Below are positions 27,606 to 37,117 of a stretch of 64,000 bases of DNA, in pieces; the stretch's first letter is position 1, and each line of letters starts with the position of its first letter. The position numbers and the translations under genes are program-made. The stretch is from an uncultured Collinsella sp. (lineage in GTDB: Bacteria > Actinomycetota > Coriobacteriia > Coriobacteriales > Coriobacteriaceae), in the NCBI GenBank assembly GCA_958350755.1, contig CATWID010000005.1, forward strand, positions 6,317-70,316. The letters run 5' to 3'. The notes under the pieces were generated by a model. The model was not told where the DNA came from and did no database searches. It saw only the letters and a program-made list of their open reading frames with translations.

Positions 27606-30374
27606 ATGCTGATGCTCAAAACCGCCACGGTACTCGAAGTCATCTCCAAGCGCCGCCGCACGGCGCGCCCCGCCGCTCACACCGGCCTGTCCAAGAACAC
27701 CATATTCGCCGCCACCCATAGCGCCGAGGACGCCCTCGTGCTGCTCGACACCACGGCCGACGGGCTCACTGCCGAGCACGCCGCCGAGCGCCTAGACGCC
27801 ACCGGCCCCAACACCATCGAGGCGCCGACCAAGACGCTCGCCCGCCGCATCGCCGACGCGTTCATCGATCCCTTCGCCGGCATCCTCGCCGCACTCGCGC
27901 TGGTCTCGCTCTACATCGACGTGCTCGCCGTGCCCGAGCCGCAGCGCGACCCCTCCACGGTCATCGTCATCGGCATCATGCTGCTGGTATCGGGCAGCAT
28001 GAAGTTTATCCAGGAGGCTCGCAGCGGCAATGCGGCCGAGGCCCTCAAGGGCCTGGTCTCCAACACCTGCTGTGCCCTGCGCGACGGCGAGCGTATCGAG
28101 ATTCCCTTTGACGATCTCGTCCCCGGCGATGTAATCCGTCTCTCTGCCGGCGATATGGTGCCGGCCGATGCCCGCATCATCACCGCGCGCGACCTGTTTG
28201 TGATCGAGTCCGCGCTCACCGGCGAGAGCGAGGCCGTCGAGAAGACCGCCACCACAACGATCGTCGAGGGCGCCGACAGCTCCATGTTGCCGCTCTCTGC
28301 CTGCAAGAACATCATCTTTACCGGCACCTCCGTGCAAAACGGCACCGCCATGGCACTTGTTGTGGCCACCGGCTCGGACACCTACCTGGGCGGCATCGCC
28401 AAGATGCTCAACGGGCGCGGCGAGAAGAGCGCGTTTGACCGCGGCGTCTCGAGCGTCTCCATGCTGCTCGTACGCCTTATGCTCGTTATGGCGCCGGCCG
28501 TCTTTGCCATCAACGCCGCCACCAAGGGCAACGTCATCGACGCGCTGCTGTTCGCCACGAGCGTGGCCGTGGGCATCACGCCGCAGATGCTCCCCGTCAT
28601 CGTGACCACGAGCCTCTCGCAGGGCGCCAAGGACCTTGCCCGTCGCCAGGTTATCGTCAAGGAACTGCCGGCGATCCAAAACCTCGGCGCAATGGACGTC
28701 CTGTGCTGCGACAAGACTGGCACCCTCACCGAAGACCGCATCGTGCTCGAGCGCTACCTCAACACCGACGGTAACGAGGACACACGCGTGCTGCGCCATG
28801 CGTTTTTGAACAGCTTCTTCCAGACCGGCCTCAAGAACCTTATCGACCTGGCCGTCATCGACCGTGCCGACGTGACGCCCTCGAGCGTGGCGCCCGATTC
28901 CATGCTTGGCCAGAGCCTGCGCGACCGCTATACCAAGGTCGATGAGGTGCCCTTCGATTTCTCGCGCCGTCGCCTGAGCGTGGTTGTCGCCGACGCCCAA
29001 GGCAAAACCCAGATGGTTACCAAGGGGGCTGCCGAGGAAATGCTCGAGATCTGCTCCTTTGTTGAGGTCGATGGTGTCGCCCAGCCGCTTACCGATGACA
29101 AGCTCGCCCAGATTCGCAAGCAGGTGGCCGGTCTCAACGCCGAGGGCCTGCGCGTGATCGCCGTGGCGCAGAAGACCAATCCGCGCTGCGTGGGCGAGTT
29201 TGGCATCGCCGACGAGTGCGACATGGTGCTGATGGGCTTTTTGGCCTTCCTCGATCCGCCCAAGGCAAGTGCCGCGGGCGCCGTTGCCACCCTCGAGGCC
29301 AAGGGCGTAGCGGTGAAGGTCCTGACCGGCGACAATGACCGTGTCGCCGCCACCGTTTGCGAGCAAATCGGTATCGACGCGAGCAACGTCTTGCTGGGCT
29401 CCGAGATCGATGCGCTCGATGACGCCGAGCTTGCCGAGCGCGCCGAGAAAACCCACCTCTTCGCCAAGCTCTCGCCGCTGCAGAAGGCGCGCCTGGTGCG
29501 CGTCATGCGCGAGCTGCTCGGCCACACCGTGGGCTTTATGGGCGACGGCATCAACGACGCCGCCGCCATGCGCGCGAGCGACTGCGGCATCTCGGTCGAC
29601 TCCGCCGTCGATATCGCCAAGGAATCCGCCGATATCATCTTGCTCCAGAAGGACCTAGGCGTGCTCGAGCGCGGCATCATCGAAGGCCGCCGCACCTACG
29701 GCAACCTGCTCAAGTACCTCAAGACCACGGTGAGCTCCAACTTTGGCAATGTGCTGTCCGTGACCGCCGCGAGCCTGTTCTTGCCGTTTTTGCCCATGAG
29801 CGCCCTGCAGCTGGTGCTGCTGTCGCTCGTCTACGAGATCGTGTGCATCGCGCTGCCGTGGGATACCGTCGACGACGCCTGGACCGCCCGCCCGCGCGCC
29901 TGGGACGCCGCGTCCATCAAGGGCTTCATGCTCGAGTTGGGTCCCGTGAGCTCGCTGTTTGACATCGCGACCTTCGTCGTCCTCTTCTTTGTGGTATGCC
30001 CCGCCGCCGTGGGCGCAAGCTGGTCCGAGCTTGCCGCCGCGGGCAACGTCGCAGGCATGACGGCCTTTGCAGCACTCTTCCAGAGCGGCTGGTTTGTCGA
30101 GTCCATGTGGTCGCAGACACTCGTAATCCACATGCTGCGCTCCCCGCGCCTGCCGAGCGCGCGCGACCACGCCGCGCCCGCGCTGTGCGCCCTCACCGTG
30201 CTGGGCCTGGCGCTCGTCACCTGGCTGCCGGCAAGCCCCGTCGCCGATGCGCTGGGCCTCATGCCGCTGCCGCCGAGCTTCTTCGCGCTGCTCATCGGCA
30301 TCGTCACCGCCTACATCGCGCTCACCCAGCTGGCAAAGCGCCGCCACATTGCCCGCCACGGCGAGCTACTGTAG
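27606..30374 (+). CDS. mgtA: Mg2+-importing P-type ATPase (MgtA/MgtB type)
   Basis: A 922-residue P-type ATPase for magnesium uptake. Features: an N-terminal cytoplasmic region with GPNTIEAP, membrane segments from about residue 85, the phosphatase motif ALTGESEAVEK, the P3-type transmembrane Pro in GITPQMLPVIVTTSL, the phosphorylation site CCDKTGTLTED, KGAAEEMLEIC, TGDNDRVA and GDGINDAAAMR. Family length is normal. AAGGAGG precedes the ATG. The last segments are six C-terminal helices, as in P3B pumps. Confidence 0.93.
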   Translation: MLMLKTATVLEVISKRRRTARPAAHTGLSKNTIFAATHSAEDALVLLDTTADGLTAEHAAERLDATGPNTIEAPTKTLARRIADAFIDPFAGILAALALVSLYIDVLAVPEPQRDPSTVIVIGIMLLVSGSMKFIQEARSGNAAEALKGLVSNTCCALRDGERIEIPFDDLVPGDVIRLSAGDMVPADARIITARDLFVIESALTGESEAVEKTATTTIVEGADSSMLPLSACKNIIFTGTSVQNGTAMALVVATGSDTYLGGIAKMLNGRGEKSAFDRGVSSVSMLLVRLMLVMAPAVFAINAATKGNVIDALLFATSVAVGITPQMLPVIVTTSLSQGAKDLARRQVIVKELPAIQNLGAMDVLCCDKTGTLTEDRIVLERYLNTDGNEDTRVLRHAFLNSFFQTGLKNLIDLAVIDRADVTPSSVAPDSMLGQSLRDRYTKVDEVPFDFSRRRLSVVVADAQGKTQMVTKGAAEEMLEICSFVEVDGVAQPLTDDKLAQIRKQVAGLNAEGLRVIAVAQKTNPRCVGEFGIADECDMVLMGFLAFLDPPKASAAGAVATLEAKGVAVKVLTGDNDRVAATVCEQIGIDASNVLLGSEIDALDDAELAERAEKTHLFAKLSPLQKARLVRVMRELLGHTVGFMGDGINDAAAMRASDCGISVDSAVDIAKESADIILLQKDLGVLERGIIEGRRTYGNLLKYLKTTVSSNFGNVLSVTAASLFLPFLPMSALQLVLLSLVYEIVCIALPWDTVDDAWTARPRAWDAASIKGFMLELGPVSSLFDIATFVVLFFVVCPAAVGASWSELAAAGNVAGMTAFAALFQSGWFVESMWSQTLVIHMLRSPRLPSARDHAAPALCALTVLGLALVTWLPASPVADALGLMPLPPSFFALLIGIVTAYIALTQLAKRRHIARHGELL

Positions 30375-30563
30375 CGCCCGAATTGTGGCGCGCGACCCAT
30401 CAGGCGGTCAAAAAGTCCCGTCTCAAGTTAAACCACTCATTTAAGTACGTCCCCAATGAGTGCGGCGGAATGGCTCCCCTTGACAGCTTAAAGCCGTCAT
30501 GCAGGAACCATTCCGTCGCAGCCTTATGAAAGGGACTGGGTTGTAAATGTTGGAGAAGAGCCG
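30375..30563. other. Intergenic region with one R2 hairpin
   Basis: Contains R2 at 30435-30461 (stem ACTCATT/AATGAGT, loop TAAGTACGTCCCC) and a second inverted pair CGGAATGG/CCATTCCG near 30466-30516. No gene is visible; the flanking genes are convergent. Confidence 0.6.
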
Positions 30564-31877
30564 TTAGCGCCCAGGGGTCAGGATCACCAGGGCGTCGTGC
30601 TCAAAGGGATGCTGAGCCACGCGCACGGTGCCGTCACCGTTGTCGCGAACGGGCAGCTTGGCGACGCGCTTGTCTTCCATGTCGAGAACCGTCGCCGTCC
30701 AGCCACGCGCGCCGTCGAGCTTAAACTTGAGCGCCGTGGTGCGCGGCAGGTACGTGACGACGCGATCGCCAACGCGCGCCACACGAATGGCCTCGCGCGC
30801 GTCATCGAGGAGCTCCTGCGCCGGAACCACGGCAAGTGCGTCGTCGCCAGCCGTAGCACCCAGGCCGGCAAGCACATGCTCGATCGCGCCAAAGTCCCAA
30901 ACGCCCGCAAACTGCAGACACTCCTGCCAGCGGAACGGCATATCGAAGCCCTCGCCCAGCACCGAGCCCTGGCTCTTGCTAGTCTGCCAGTTCCAAACAC
31001 CGTGCGCGCCATAGGTCACACCCGCGCTGGCGCCGGCAAGGATCGACGACCACACACTCGCGCGGCAGTCCTGCGCGGTGAAGCGCCAGTACACATTGCG
31101 CGACGCACCCATCTGCTCGTAACAAGGCTCAGAGTTGACCATCGGCTTTTTGGGATAGTTGGCGATAAAGTCCTGCGGCAAGTGCCAAGCCTCGGGCTGG
31201 CCCTCGTAGTTGTGGCCGGGCTGGAACATGTAGAAGTCCAAGCGGTCCAGGTACCGTGCCGGGATGGTGCGGTTGCCGCGGTTGATATGCATGGTGCGCA
31301 ACGCCTCGGGCGCGCGATTGACGACTTCGTCGAGGGCATCCTCGTAATAGGCGATCGCCTCGTCGCTGGTAAAGTCGGTATCGCCCGTCACCACGTAAAC
31401 GGGGTCGAACTCACCCAGGTTCTCGACGACGCGGGCAACGTGGGCACGGACCTCCTCGCGCGGCATAACCTCGGCACCGCAATGCTCGGCAATCTTGGCG
31501 CCCCAGGTACCGGGCACGTAGTTGCACCACATAAGCACGAGTGCCGGACGAATGCCGTGCTCGACGGCAGCGCGACACATGGCGGCGGCACGATCCCAGT
31601 ACGCTTGGTTGGGTCGGGACCAATCAAAATGCACGCCATCCTCGCTGGCATAGGGCCAAATGCCCAGATCGGGGCAGCAGCGATCCCACTGCGGCAGCGT
31701 GTTGATCTGCAGCACGTTCATGCCCTGCTCGGCGCGACGGGTCAGATAGTAGTCCCAATCGGCCTCGGCAATGCTCGTAAACGCGCTCCAGCACGTATCG
31801 GCAAACCAAAAGAACGGTTTGCCCTCGCACAAAAAGCCATCCTGGCGACCGTTGACGGTCAGCGTTCCCAAACTCAT
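30564..31877 (-). CDS. DUF4038 / GH140-like glycoside hydrolase (apiosidase-like)
   Basis: A 437-residue cytoplasmic protein. The N-terminus matches the apiosidase-like DUF4038 TIM barrel: LCEGKPFFWFADTCWSAF, YYLTRRAEQGMNVLQI, FDWSRPNQAYWDRA, VVTGDTDFTSDEAIAYY and a later acidic motif KPMVNSEPCYEQMG. The last about 80 residues form a small beta-sandwich (VTYLPRTTALKFKLDGA). The ATG at 31877 is chosen because AAAGGA is 7 bases before it; an ATG six bases earlier is too close. GH140 founders release D-apiose from plant glycans. Lack of a signal peptide means it acts on imported glycosides. Confidence 0.75.
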   Translation of the reverse strand: MSLGTLTVNGRQDGFLCEGKPFFWFADTCWSAFTSIAEADWDYYLTRRAEQGMNVLQINTLPQWDRCCPDLGIWPYASEDGVHFDWSRPNQAYWDRAAAMCRAAVEHGIRPALVLMWCNYVPGTWGAKIAEHCGAEVMPREEVRAHVARVVENLGEFDPVYVVTGDTDFTSDEAIAYYEDALDEVVNRAPEALRTMHINRGNRTIPARYLDRLDFYMFQPGHNYEGQPEAWHLPQDFIANYPKKPMVNSEPCYEQMGASRNVYWRFTAQDCRASVWSSILAGASAGVTYGAHGVWNWQTSKSQGSVLGEGFDMPFRWQECLQFAGVWDFGAIEHVLAGLGATAGDDALAVVPAQELLDDAREAIRVARVGDRVVTYLPRTTALKFKLDGARGWTATVLDMEDKRVAKLPVRDNGDGTVRVAQHPFEHDALVILTPGR

Positions 31878-32017
31878 CTGCATGTCCTTTCGTTCGATAA
31901 AGGATTTGCGAACCGCCGGAAACTTTCGCGGTAACCCCGCGCGAAAGCCCCCGCCGCTTGGCAAACCCTCGCGGGCGAATCTCACCCGCCCCCCATCAGT
32001 CTACCTTGCAAGAAGGG

Positions 32018-32055
32018 CCCCGCCGGGCTTGCGCCTGACGGGGCCCTGTCGTGTA
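32018..32055 (-). terminator. Terminator of the EIIBC gene
   Basis: GGGCCCCG (32020 region) and CGGGGCCC (32045 region) flank a GC-rich loop; on the minus strand the hairpin is followed by TTCTTG. It lies between the permease stop (32088) and the DUF4038 gene, so the latter may be only partly co-transcribed. Confidence 0.6.
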
Positions 32056-32087
32056 GGTGAGGTCATATGCAACCGAATGGTTTGGCC

Positions 32088-33515
32088 TTAGGCCTCCATC
32101 TCGGCGAGTTCCTCCTTGGAGAAGCCGCAGGCAAAGACGACGGCAGCGGCGATGACAAAGGAGATTGCCATACCAACGATAGCCCAGACGGTGTTCATCT
32201 GGCCACCCTGCAGGTAGTTGGTGAAGACCAGGAAGTTGGAGGCACCGCCTGCGAGGTAGTAGGTAACACCCATGAGGCCGGAGAACACAGCGCCGATAGC
32301 ACCGCCGATGAACATGCCAAACATGGTGCGACGGAAGCGCATGAGGATGCCGAAGAGCGCGGGCTCGGTGACGCCGCCGGCGATGGCGGAGATGACGTAA
32401 CCGATGGCGAGAGACTTCTCGTCGGGGTTCTTCATCTTGAGGAAGGCACCGAAGGCGCAGCCCCAGACAGCGGCCATAGCGCAGTTGGTGGAAACGAAGA
32501 CGAAGGGATCGTAACCGGCAGCGATGATCTGAACCTGGGCGAGCAGGATGACGGGCATGTGCATGCCGCAGACCACGAAGAGCTGCCAGAAGGCGCCGAG
32601 GATGGCCATGACGATCAGGATGCCGATGCCGCCAAGGTCAGCAAGGCCGAAGAGGGCGTTGGCGATCAGCGTACCGATCTCGTTGCCGATCGGAGCGAGG
32701 ACGATGAAGGCAATGGGGATCGTGACGATCATGGTGCAGAACGGCGTGAAGACCGTGGACAGCACGTCGGGCATAACCTTCTTAAAGAACTTCTCGATGA
32801 AGTACAGGACGGGCACCGAAAGGATGATCGGCAGGACGGACTGCTGGTAGTTGGCAGCGGCGATCTGGATGCCGTAGACGGAGATGATTCCGCCGCCCTC
32901 CTGGGTGGCGACGCTCACCACGGAAGGAGCCATGAGGGCGCCACCGAGCAGCATGCCGAGCACCGGGCTGGCGCCGAGCTTCTTAGCGGCGGCATAACCC
33001 AGGTAGATGGGGATAAAGGTGAACGTGGCCTCGTACAGCGTGGTGTAGAGGAACGTATAGGTCGGGTCGTCGGCCGAGAGCACACCGAGCATGGTGGGGC
33101 CGAGGACGGCCGCGATGGTACGGAACAGACCACCGGCCATGAGCAGCGGGATGAGCTGGGTCATGGAGCCCGACAGATAGTCGAGGATGATGTTAGGCAG
33201 GTTCTTGAGCTCGAACTTCTCCTTGGGAGCGTCGAGGTTCTCGTTGACCGCCTCGCCCTGTTTGACGCCGGAGATGGCGACGAACTCGGCGAGCACCTTG
33301 GGCACGTTCTGGCCGATGATGACCTGGAGCTGGGCGCCGGCGAACTGGCAACCCAGAACACCCTTGACCTTCTTGATCTTCTCCACGTCGACCTTGTTGT
33401 TATCCTTGAGCGTCAGACGCAGGCGCGTCATGCAGTTGGTGGCAACGGAAACATTCTCCGCGCCGCCCACGAGCTCGAGGACATCGGTGGCAATCTGCTT
33501 GTTATCTACTGCCAT
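32088..33515 (-). CDS. PTS beta-glucoside-class EIIBC permease without EIIA
   Basis: A 475-residue fused permease. EIIB domain at 1-85, with the phospho-cysteine in VATNCMTRLRL and the GVLGCQFAGAQLQVIIG strand; EIIC from about 105 with about ten membrane segments. There is no C-terminal EIIA-Glc domain, so it needs one in trans, such as the protein at 18343. The start at 33515 has GGGGAGGGG before it. Promoter region contains palindromic GTAAAC/GTTTAC sites shared with the divergent esterase gene. Confidence 0.92.
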   Translation of the reverse strand: MAVDNKQIATDVLELVGGAENVSVATNCMTRLRLTLKDNNKVDVEKIKKVKGVLGCQFAGAQLQVIIGQNVPKVLAEFVAISGVKQGEAVNENLDAPKEKFELKNLPNIILDYLSGSMTQLIPLLMAGGLFRTIAAVLGPTMLGVLSADDPTYTFLYTTLYEATFTFIPIYLGYAAAKKLGASPVLGMLLGGALMAPSVVSVATQEGGGIISVYGIQIAAANYQQSVLPIILSVPVLYFIEKFFKKVMPDVLSTVFTPFCTMIVTIPIAFIVLAPIGNEIGTLIANALFGLADLGGIGILIVMAILGAFWQLFVVCGMHMPVILLAQVQIIAAGYDPFVFVSTNCAMAAVWGCAFGAFLKMKNPDEKSLAIGYVISAIAGGVTEPALFGILMRFRRTMFGMFIGGAIGAVFSGLMGVTYYLAGGASNFLVFTNYLQGGQMNTVWAIVGMAISFVIAAAVVFACGFSKEELAEMEA

Positions 33516-34005
33516 GGGACCCCTCCCCATATCTTCGTGTGCCAGCCCCCTTGGGCTTAGGCACGCCTTTGGCCCGGCGACTATAACCCCTTACGGTTGC
33601 CGGACCCTTGGATACGCTGTCGTAAACAAAGTGTTTACTGAACGTTTACGGGCTTTAGTTTACACGGAGCGCCTCATTTGTGGCAATTTTACCGTGCAGA
33701 GTCCGGCGAACGGTAGGAAATCGGGGGTGAACGTATTCCAATGGCGGGAGATAGTCTCTTTGACTGTCTATTGATAAATGGCTCTTTACGTGGGCTTTTA
33801 TTTTGATAAACACCTCTATGACCTGTTAACTCATCAACAGAAGCCCTGCTAGAAGCTAGTAAACATATGTTTAGTAGTTCATGGCGTGTTAAATTTTGCC
33901 GTTTACCGAGTTTATCAGCTTGTTCTGCAATTCTGGATTAAACTAAACATGTTTAGATTGTATTGCCGCTTTTGTTTCCCACTAGCGGCGCAAGGGAGGC
34001 AGCTC
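33516..34005. promoter_or_regulatory. Divergent control region with LacI-type palindromes
   Basis: A 490-bp AT-rich gap with no gene. Palindromes: GTAAACA-AAG-TGTTTAC (33622-33638), TAAACATATGTTTA (33861-33874, extendable to 33857-33878 with one mismatch) and CTAAACATGTTTAG (33943-33956), plus half-sites at 33643 and 33657. Similar sites lie upstream of the operon at 57870 and of the LacI gene at 59138. The likely binder is the LacI protein at 58128. Confidence 0.65.
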
Positions 34006-35343
34006 ATGGAACTCAAATTGTGTACCTACGCAACCGTCACCACCTTGGGCGACTTTGGCCCCTGGATCAGCAAGGTCGTACTCGACCTGCCCTGCACCGT
34101 GCGTGCCAACGACATCGACGCGAACACCTTCCATATATATGTAGAGCGTCACGAACGCTCGGGCGAAGTTCTGATGCGCAAGGAGCGCGGCGCCGACCAT
34201 GCCGCGCCCTCCGTGGGTTACATCGACGTTCTCGCCGCATATCCGTGCGACGAAAACGGACGTAAGCTCGCCGTGGGCACCCATGTGGCGCTCGAGGTCG
34301 CCGAGCAGCGCCTGACCAAGACCATCGAAGGCGGCGTCATGGGCTCGCGCATGCTCGATGACCAGCTGCGCATCACGCAGCTCGCGGCTCTTCCCGGCAA
34401 CGACGGCGACGATCCCACCTGCGGCCTGGTCTTCGACACCTGCCGTGGCGATATCTGCCCTGCGCTCAAAGGCTGGAGCAACGACACGCAAAAGACCGCC
34501 GTCGACGGTATCGCGCTCGAATACGGCTTCTTTGAGCCCAGCTTTAAGGCCGAGGACTCGGCATGCTTCAACCCCTTTGCGCCCGAGGCCACGGCCGTGC
34601 CCCAAAAGGCACCGCTCGTGGTGTATCTACACGGCGCCGGCGAGGGCAAGGGCGCCACGCAGGGCGAAGGCGCCACGCGCGCCTATATCGGCAACCGCGT
34701 GACGGCCATCAGCCAGGCGCAGATCCAGCGCTACTTTGGCGGCTTTGCCTGGGTGCTCGTGCCGCAGTCGCCCACGTTTTGGATGGACAACGGCGTCGAG
34801 CAGCTTGGTCACTCCAACCAGAGCATCTACTCCCCCGTGCTCATGGCACTTATCGATGAGTTTGTCGCCGAGCATGCCGACCGCATCGACACCGACCGCA
34901 TCGTGGTCGCCGGTCTTTCCAACGGCGGCTTTATGACCCTGCGCCTGTGCGCCGACTACCCCGATTTCTTCGCCGCGGGCCTTCCCTGCTGCGCCCCGTG
35001 GTACAACGCCACGGACGAGGACGTAGCCGCGCTCGCCAAGACGCCGCTGTGGTTTACGCACTCCAAGGGCGACGAGCTCGTGTGCCCGCAGCAGACCGTG
35101 CTGCCGCTGTTCGCGCGCCTGCGCGATGCCGGCGCCAACGTGCATCTCACCTACTTTAGCCATGTCGAGGACCTGACCGGCGTGTATCGCGAGGCCGACG
35201 GCTCGGCCAAGAAGACGTTCAACCACGGCGTGTGGATCCACCAATTCAACGACCTGTGTTATCAAGACTTCGACGGGGGCAACGTACTCATCGACGGCGA
35301 GCCGGTGGGCTGCTGGGAGTGGTCGGCCAGGGTCGACCGCTAA
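34006..35343 (+). CDS. Esterase/alpha-beta hydrolase with N-terminal beta domain
   Basis: A 445-residue cytoplasmic protein. Residues 1-150 form a beta-rich domain like the Ig-like lead of polyhydroxybutyrate-depolymerase/feruloyl-esterase-type enzymes. From about 205 an alpha/beta hydrolase fold follows: VVYLHGAGE (oxyanion strand), nucleophile Ser in VAGLSNGGFMTL, acidic FTHSKGDELV and a late His (NHGVWIHQF). The start at 34006 follows GGGAGG; upstream open frame rejected because it crosses the operator region. It may deacylate plant glycoside esters taken up with the neighbouring PTS. Confidence 0.82.
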   Translation: MELKLCTYATVTTLGDFGPWISKVVLDLPCTVRANDIDANTFHIYVERHERSGEVLMRKERGADHAAPSVGYIDVLAAYPCDENGRKLAVGTHVALEVAEQRLTKTIEGGVMGSRMLDDQLRITQLAALPGNDGDDPTCGLVFDTCRGDICPALKGWSNDTQKTAVDGIALEYGFFEPSFKAEDSACFNPFAPEATAVPQKAPLVVYLHGAGEGKGATQGEGATRAYIGNRVTAISQAQIQRYFGGFAWVLVPQSPTFWMDNGVEQLGHSNQSIYSPVLMALIDEFVAEHADRIDTDRIVVAGLSNGGFMTLRLCADYPDFFAAGLPCCAPWYNATDEDVAALAKTPLWFTHSKGDELVCPQQTVLPLFARLRDAGANVHLTYFSHVEDLTGVYREADGSAKKTFNHGVWIHQFNDLCYQDFDGGNVLIDGEPVGCWEWSARVDR

Positions 35344-35354
35344 GCCCTCCCATC

Positions 35355-35477
35355 GCGGGGACCGGGGTTTAGTCTTGCAAACGTCCTCGGGCATGCATGG
35401 GCTGGCGCTTTGCGCTTCGCGCTGCGCCTGCCCATGCCCCCTGCGGAATGTTTGCAAGACTAAACCCCGGTCTCCGC
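35355..35477. repeat. Long inverted repeat, 28-bp arms
   Basis: The arm at 35355-35382 (core ACCGGGGTTTAGTCTTGCAA) pairs with 35450-35477 over 28 bp with one G-U pair. The 67-nt interior has a second symmetric pair (GGCATGCATGGGC and GCCCATGCC). It could be a strong bidirectional terminator or a miniature palindromic element. No terminal target duplication is obvious. Confidence 0.8.
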
Positions 35478-35605
35478 TGCGTTGACGTTGCTGTGACCCT
35501 GGCCGGCCGCTTCTAGCGGGCCGCCGGGTCGGTGGCGATGGGGGCATGGGTCCCGTCTTGCCTTGCGCGTAACTGGCTGAATTGATTTTGATTGGAGCTG
35601 TTCCT

Positions 35606-37117
35606 ATGTCCCAGAAGTTGACTCGAGTGATTGTTACCACTGATATGGAAGTCGATGATATGAACTCGCTTGTTCATTTGGCTCTGTATCTCAACTTGCT
35701 TGATGTTCAGGCTGTGGTGTATACGGCTTCGCAGTATCACTTTCTTGGGGATGGGGTTCATACGCTCGGCGAGGTGAATTCGCATTGGCGGACCAAAGGG
35801 CGGCGCTCTTATGAGTGGGCTGTTGTGCCTCATGAGCCCGATCCGCTAGCCGGCGAGCTTCGTGAGTATCGGCCGTTTCCCGAGCATTGGATTGAGAGTC
35901 TCTGGAGTAATGAATATGCCCAGGCTTGGCCGCAGTTGCAAGCAAATGCGGCCGCTGCCGGTGAGCCGCCGTTTCCCACGCCCGCCCAGATGATCGAGCG
36001 CACCTTTGTGGGAAATGTTGCCTTTGAGGGTGATGTGACTGAGGAAACTGAGGGGTCTCGCGTAATTGCGCAGGCGATTTTAGATGATGATCCGCGTACG
36101 TTATGGTTGCTCAGCTGGGGTGGTATGAATACGATCGTTCGCGCCCTCATGAGTATTGCCGAGCGCTATCGCGCCACGCCCGAGTGGCCCGCCGTGCAGC
36201 AGCAGGTCTATCAGAAGGTGCGCGTGATGGGCGTTGCCGATGGCGTGGGACAGGACAACTCGTGGCTCGACCATGGGCGCGAGCTCTTTCCCGAGCTCAT
36301 CTTTTGGCGTACGCCCTATATGTATGGCAACTATTTCGACGCCAAAACAGCTCAGCCCGATACGCTGCCGCTGTTTAAGGCTCCTTGGCCCAAGCAGAAC
36401 CTCACGCAGGGCAACGGCCCCCTCATGGCACGCTATATGCTCTATGGCGATGGTAAGGTCTACGAAAACGAGCCTGAGCGCTTTCAGTTTGGCAAGCATG
36501 CCCGTCTGGATTGGGGCCTGGAAGGCATGCCCGCGATGCAGTTTGAGCGCGGCGATTTTATGGCCGAAGGCGACAGCATGACCTATATTCCGCTGCTGCC
36601 GTTTGGCCTGCGCGGTATCGACGACCGCGGCTTCGATACGCTGCTGGGACGCATGTTTTTTGATGGGCATCCCGATGCGAACGCGCCCGCCGGTTTTGCC
36701 TCCATCGGCACGCCCGCAGACGACAATCTCAATCCCTATCTGCGTGCCTATCAGGAAGACTTTGCCGCCCGCGCGCAATGGTGTGCCCATGATCCGGCAG
36801 CCTGCTCGCATCCGGCGCATGTTGTCGAGACCACGGCCGACCGCAGCGCCACAGCCGGCGAGCGCGTCGACCTTACAGCGACCATCGTCGACCCCGACGG
36901 CAAGGGCTTCGATGTACATTGGGATGTCGCCGTGGACCCGTCGAGCTATGCAGGCGCCCAGGATCTGTCGCTGTGGCAAGAATGCACGGTAGACACCGCT
37001 TTCATCGTGCCCGCCGACGCGCGGCCCGGCGACCGCCTTGTGCTCACCCTTACCGTGCAGACGCGCGCCGAGCGCCCCTGCAGCCGCTACGCCCAGGTCG
37101 CCGTAACCGTGGCATAG
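35606..37117 (+). CDS. DUF1593 nucleoside-hydrolase-like protein
   Basis: A 503-residue protein of the DUF1593 type: an N-terminal nucleoside-hydrolase-like fold (RVIVTTDMEVDDMNSLVHLA, with the metal-binding Asp cluster; VYTASQYHF; LWLLSWGGMNTIVRAL) and a C-terminal cadherin-like beta domain (from about 415). No signal peptide is visible, although many homologues are secreted. TTGGAG ribosome-binding site; start taken at 35606, not an ATG-like codon eight residues earlier. Its first part has lower G+C than the rest. Predicted to act on a glycoside or ribosyl bond, substrate unknown. Confidence 0.82.
   Translation: MSQKLTRVIVTTDMEVDDMNSLVHLALYLNLLDVQAVVYTASQYHFLGDGVHTLGEVNSHWRTKGRRSYEWAVVPHEPDPLAGELREYRPFPEHWIESLWSNEYAQAWPQLQANAAAAGEPPFPTPAQMIERTFVGNVAFEGDVTEETEGSRVIAQAILDDDPRTLWLLSWGGMNTIVRALMSIAERYRATPEWPAVQQQVYQKVRVMGVADGVGQDNSWLDHGRELFPELIFWRTPYMYGNYFDAKTAQPDTLPLFKAPWPKQNLTQGNGPLMARYMLYGDGKVYENEPERFQFGKHARLDWGLEGMPAMQFERGDFMAEGDSMTYIPLLPFGLRGIDDRGFDTLLGRMFFDGHPDANAPAGFASIGTPADDNLNPYLRAYQEDFAARAQWCAHDPAACSHPAHVVETTADRSATAGERVDLTATIVDPDGKGFDVHWDVAVDPSSYAGAQDLSLWQECTVDTAFIVPADARPGDRLVLTLTVQTRAERPCSRYAQVAVTVA

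Noticed and set aside
27792..29525. 577-codon open frame antisense to the Mg2+ ATPase
   Set aside because: Shadow of the ATPase reading frame; no start signal and a His/Gly/Arg-rich composition.
30597..31934. 445-codon open frame antisense to the DUF4038 gene
   Set aside because: No ribosome-binding site and no motif; the minus-strand gene has clear family motifs.
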